A DNA stretch of 64,000 bases from Ostrinia nubilalis. Lineage: Eukaryota; Arthropoda; Insecta; Lepidoptera; Crambidae. The stretch lies in the NCBI RefSeq assembly GCF_963855985.1, contig NC_087111.1, positions 9,057,001-9,121,000 of the forward strand, read 5' to 3'. Below are positions 55,701 through 61,700 of this stretch, piece by piece. Under the pieces are notes generated by a model. The model saw only the letters and a program-made list of their open reading frames with translations. It was not told where the DNA came from and searched no databases. Position 1 is the stretch's first letter; the number at the start of each line of letters is the position of its first letter. The position numbers and the translations under genes were made by a program.

Positions 55701-58700
55701 GGCGGTGGGAATCAAACCCGCGTTTCTCGGATCTCGAGTCGGCCAGTTTGACCCCTTCACAGTTGGGCTATCGTGGCTTAATAATGGTCACCAAAGGTTA
55801 ATATTGTCACTTGGTTTTTTTTATCATCATCATGTCAGCCACATGACGTCCACTGCTGAACATAGGCCTCCCCCAATAAGTTCCACAATGGCCAGTTGGA
55901 GGCGGCCTGCATCCAACGCCTTCCTGCTACCTTTATGAGGTGGTACACCTTGTGGGTGGACGCGTAAATATTTCACAATCATATCTCTCACATTACAGGT
56001 TATCCCAATGCGATTAATATTAGAGAAATAAACAATTTTGATAGTCCAGTAAAATGAATAGCTGTGTGTGTGCATGCTGTTTGTTTCCTTAATAAAGAAA
56101 AATAAAAATAAAACGTAAATGATTCCTCCTTGAATTCCCACTTTCTTCCCTCTGTACATAAAAACAGCATACCAAGCTAAACAATTTGGCATCTTATGCA
56201 ATCTTATTTTAATAAAAAGAGAAGTGTTGGTTATATTACCTGACGTTGTAGAGTAAAGCGCCGGCGGAGTAGCAACGCGACGCGGCTGCGACTGACAAGC
56301 TATCGTTGTGTGCGTTGCCGCCGAACACTAACATTATACCTGGAACGAGAACACAACATGTAGTTGAATTAGTTCATCAATAGAAAGAAAGAATAATGAG
56401 GGCTATCGTTTTTATATTTAACAGTTGGCACCCCTGGCGATTGACAGGACCTTACTCTACAGTGGCGCCATCTTGACGAGTGCAAATGCGATAGTCCTCC
56501 TACCACTTTAGCGCTCACCAGTTGGTGCCACTGTCTTCGCTACTAGCAATTGACAGGACCTTACTCTACAGTGGCGCTAACTGGTGAGCGCTAAAACGAT
56601 AGCCCTCATTGCAGTGGGATATCACACAAATATAGATTGTTTCATCAACGAAGACGCGCCCCACCTTTATGGTCGAGGAAAGCGCGTGCGGGGAGTTTGA
56701 TCCGAGCGATCCGAGCGGCATTATTGTAGTGTGCTTGTGCACTCGTGGATCATTTAGCGTGTACCGATAACACTCAAACATTAGCGGAAGAATGGTGGGG
56801 CGCGTCTTCGTGGATGAAACGATCTATAGCTTGGTGGTTTCATTTCGCGAGCGAGTAAGCCCCAGAACAGACGGTGAAACGCAACTGCAACGAAACTGCA
56901 ACTGCTAGTTACTTTTGAGTTGCATCTAAGTTTCTGCCATAGCGTCCGTTGAGAGACCGCACATGACGCGACCAGTTTGAAACTTTCAGTTTCAGTTTCA
57001 TTCACCAGAATCATCAGAAAGTTGCAATTTCGTTGCAGTTGCGTTTCACCGTCTGTTCTGGGCCTAAGAGACAGAAATAGGATTCTCTCTGTCGCAGTGC
57101 AAACCAGGGTTCGAAATTATCAAGATAATTACGCTTCGTGATAATTATTAGATAATTATCGGATAATTATCAGATAATTATCGGATAATTATCAACAGTG
57201 TAAGATACATTTGTCATATTGTTTCATAAGAAATTCTGATGTTACATTGAGAATGTTGCTTTATGTTATTGGTTACTGATTGTTGTCAAGTTATCCATCG
57301 CTAGTCGCATAAAGCGTTGTGGAAAATAGATAAATATTTTGACGCTAGTTAACGAGTGATCCTTATGGAGCTAAATAGATAGGTTTTAGAACTATCTATG
57401 TTAAATAACGTCCACCACAGTCACACGAGTTTGAAAACTTCGAATACAGTTCACTTTTCCGAGCGCATTTTTTTTGTTATTATCAACTGATAATTATCAA
57501 TCTGTTATTATCAAGATAATTATCATGATAATAACAGACCTTTCGAACCCTGGTGCAAACTTTATGATGAATGTTTAGATAAATGTCGTTACCTGGCGAT
57601 ACAAAAGTAGCGGTGTGCAGGTATCTGGGCGACGGCGCGGAAGGAAGCGGCTTCCATATCTTCTTGTTCACATCGTACTCGTACAGCGCCGCTGACGGAC
57701 CCTGAAAGCAACGATTAATATTTGTAACTTAAGTATAATGGTCACAGTGCGTTAAATTGTAAGTAGTATCAGGCCTGTTCATCTCGACAAGGCCTCACAT
57801 ACGAGCGAACATTGACTCACACACACGTATTCTTGTGTATGATGGAAGAAAATAAAGAAAATGGTGTACTAAATACTGTGCAGTATTTAACTGCCTAAAT
57901 AATAATAAAAACACAGAATGTACTTTTTTAAGTTGCCTCAAGACACTGAGAGGTAAATAAGTAGTTAATATTATTCATGATAATTCATGCTAAATCATGT
58001 ATTTCCTCCGGCATTTTCCGCAGTTTGGCACCTCACGTCACATCATTTTACCGAAGTCAGCCCTATAGCTTCGGCGCAGTGCCGATCACTGACGTTTGTC
58101 AACAAAATGGTGCTTGACTCTTGAGACAGGCTAAATTACACCATATTGTTAATGACATTGAGCATACATTTTTTTAAATACCTTCGCGAAGTAAAACTTC
58201 TGAAAGAAAGAAAGAAAGAAAGAAACATTTATTGCCATGGACATCACAAAAGACAAAAGAGGTAAAATGAAAAAAAAAAAAGCAAATAAGACAGAGGTGA
58301 CATAAAAAATACAATGAATGAATGAATAAACTAAGCAGTGCCACCCTGTCGCACAGCGATGCCCATCGCAATGGGACCCCACTCAGTATATGCCGTGGCC
58401 CCCGGTGAGGGAAGCCACGACGCTGGTTTTCAGTGTGCCCCATGCCGAGTGAGAGTCACGGACACTAACCTATACTGCATAAAATATACATACATAAATA
58501 ATAATAATAGTGCGCGTATAAATTATTCTTCTGTACGTAGTACTTATTATTATTCTGTGGTAGTATGTTCTTGTCCAAAATCTTTTGATAGTTTACAATC
58601 TCGCGAGTTAAGGAATCAAAATGTGTGCTCATTATCCACTGCGGTATCAGTACTCAACGTTCGAACAATCTTTAGTACTACGCAAGCAATGTAAACTGTT

Positions 58701-61700
58701 TACATTATGACGTCGCTGCTGTCTTCATTGCTGTCACGAGCAATGTGTTCTGTTTTTGGGCATATTGCTGCGACACCGGCCCCGCCCCCTTGTCACATCT
58801 CCCTTTAGTTTCTGTGATCTGTGATATATCTTTCTCTCTCTTACCTGTGTTGCTTCGGACTCAGACACGAGCCTATGAGTGGCATGATCCTATGAATAAA
58901 GTGTTTCTCTCTCTCTCGCACGTACCTGCATGGCCTCAGACTAGGTGTATATCTCTCTCTTTCTCATGTGTACCTTTTATTATTCTTACCTGTGTAGCTT
59001 CGGACTCGGACACAAGCCCGCCGTGTACATAAACTCGCTCCGAGCGCGGGTCCCACGCCGCCGAGTGACATGATCCTATGAATAAAGTGTTTCTCTCTCT
59101 CTCACCCCTACCTGCGTGGCCTCAGACTAAAGCCTGGTCCGTGAGCACGTAGAATTTTGTCCAATGACCCCAAGCTACCCATCCTTATCGCTCGCGCGTA
59201 ATTATGTTGCTGTCGCGCTCGCACACTCACTGCGGGCGCCCGTCGCACAGTCGCGACAGCAATATAATTACGCGCGAGCGATAAGGATGGGTAGCTTGGG
59301 GTCATTGGACAAAATTCTATGTGCTCACGGACCAGGCTTTAGGTGTATACAGTATATCTCTCTCTCTTACCTGTGTAGCTTCGGACTCGGACACAAGCCC
59401 GCCGTGCACGTAGACTCGTCCCGAGAGCGGGTCCCACGCCGCCGAGTGGCCGAAGCCGGCGCGCGCCGCCCAGCCGTGGGTCTCTACTGCCCACGCCTTC
59501 TTCAAACATGGATCAAACAATATGGACAGATTCTACGGCTCAATGAGATTTTCGCGAATGAAATCCGCCAGATGGCAATACGTAGACGCGAGGTCCAAAT
59601 GCTGCATGATTGGTTATTTTTGACATGACATTGACAGATATGTCAAAACCCACCAATCACGCAGCAGTCAGACCCCACATCCACGTCCCGCCATCTAGCG
59701 GATCTTTTATTCGCGAAAACCCTCATTGCAACAACTTTCCTCAAGAGAAGGAAGTTAAAATCTTCCAAAAAAAAAAGGTCTCTGCATTGTGATTAATAAA
59801 TCAGCCAGTTAGTGCGTTTTTTGGACATTGTTTCGGTATGAAAGTTGAATTTGAGCAAAGCAATCAATCTTTTTGTTTGATCCATGTTTAGAACGCCAAA
59901 AATTTCATACTATGTGACAGCGGATGCATGCCTTCACATTATAAAAACGCCGCATTCGCGCTGCAGTCGCGCTACTAACGCCCTAATGTGAAAGCGCTCT
60001 TAAAGGGACACAGTATATCTTCATCTCTCTCTCTCTCTCTTACCTGGATGGCCTCGGACTCGCACACGCGGCCCGAGAGCGGGTCCCACGCCGCCGAGTG
60101 ACATGATCCTATGAATAAAGTGTTTCTCTCTCTCTCGCCCCTACCTGCATGGCCTCAGACTAGGTGTATCTCTCTCTTTCTCGTTCGTTCGTTCGTTTCA
60201 GCCGAAAGACGTCCACTGCTGGACAAACTCTCTTTCTCATGTGTACCTTATTATTATTATTATTCTTACCTGTGTAGCTTCGGATTCGGACACAAGCCCG
60301 CCGTGCACGTAGACTCGTCCCGAGAGCGGGTCCCACGCCGCCGAGTGACCGAAGCCGGCGCGCGCCGCCCAGCCGTGGGTCTCGGCTGCTGCCCACACTC
60401 CTTCTTCTATGTAGTACTCCTGGGGAATAAAAGGGATGGTAGCTCAGTGATTGAATGTTGGTAGCTTAGTGCAGCGGTTCCCGAATGGTGGTCCGCGGAA
60501 CCCTGGGGTTTCGTGGAAAGGCCGCAAGGGTTCCGTAAAAAATATTATCCCACGTTTCGTGACCGACGTTGTTCGCTCGCACCGACTTGTTTACGCACAA
60601 GGGAGGGGCAGGGCGTGCGGGCGGAGTAGTACGGGGGTTCCGCTAGGAAAAGTATAATCAATTAGGGTTCCTTGGCAAAAAAAAATTGGGAAACCCTGGC
60701 TTAGTGGTTAAGATGTTAGTAAATCAGTAGTTATATGTGGATAGCTCAGTGGTTAACACGTTAATAGCTCATTGGTTATGACGTGGTTGACCAGTGGTTA
60801 AACCGACGACACACCAGTGGCATATTACGGAACTAACATTGTTGGTAGATCATTAGTTAGCACGTTGGTAGCTCAGAGGTTAATACGACGACACCAAACA
60901 CCGCCAATTTATTGGCTTAAGATGGCATGATGGCTACGATACTAACTGTCACATTTTCTATTTATTTTGTAAAGATTTATTAGTTCTCTCGTTAGCCCCT
61001 CGTACTAAGCTAAATATGGAAAGCATTTGAAATCTTTCGAGCTTCACTCCACGGCACATTTTAGGCGTTAGGTATTGAATTACTATTTTATATTTTTAAT
61101 GGGATGCAACATACTGAGTATTGCCTTTTCAATTTTGCAAAGAACATACCTGTACTGTGTGCAAGTATCCGTAGTGCGGCGAGTGTCCGAAGAACACCAA
61201 CATGACTGGTTTCCTCGTAGGGCCTAATCTCACCACTACAGCCGAATGGCCAGATACGTGTAGACCGCCTGAAAATGAAAAGTTTGTTTATAGATTTGTG
61301 TTAAAACTTTCGATGAATATACCCAAGATAAGTCCAGGATCGCCTGAAATTCCCCGCAGACTGCAGACTTTTTGTCGGCCAATATTTCAGTTAGCTTCTA
61401 ATTTGTATGAGAAATCGACCGACACTACATTGGTGAATAGGGATGATGACTGGGTAATGAAATCGAAATTCTATTGAGTCCGTCAGACAGATAATAAAAA
61501 AAATTGGACACATATTTTTTAATTTTTTTCATAATCGAATAATTACAGTATTACATTGAGTTTAAATGTCGCGTCACGTCACTTTTGAGTAAAAAATCTA
61601 CTCAAGCGTGACGTAACGCGCCATTTCAACTCGATGTAGCACTGTTATTATTTAATTATCGGCCGTTTGGTGTAGTGGTTCGGAACGGACTACTATTCCG

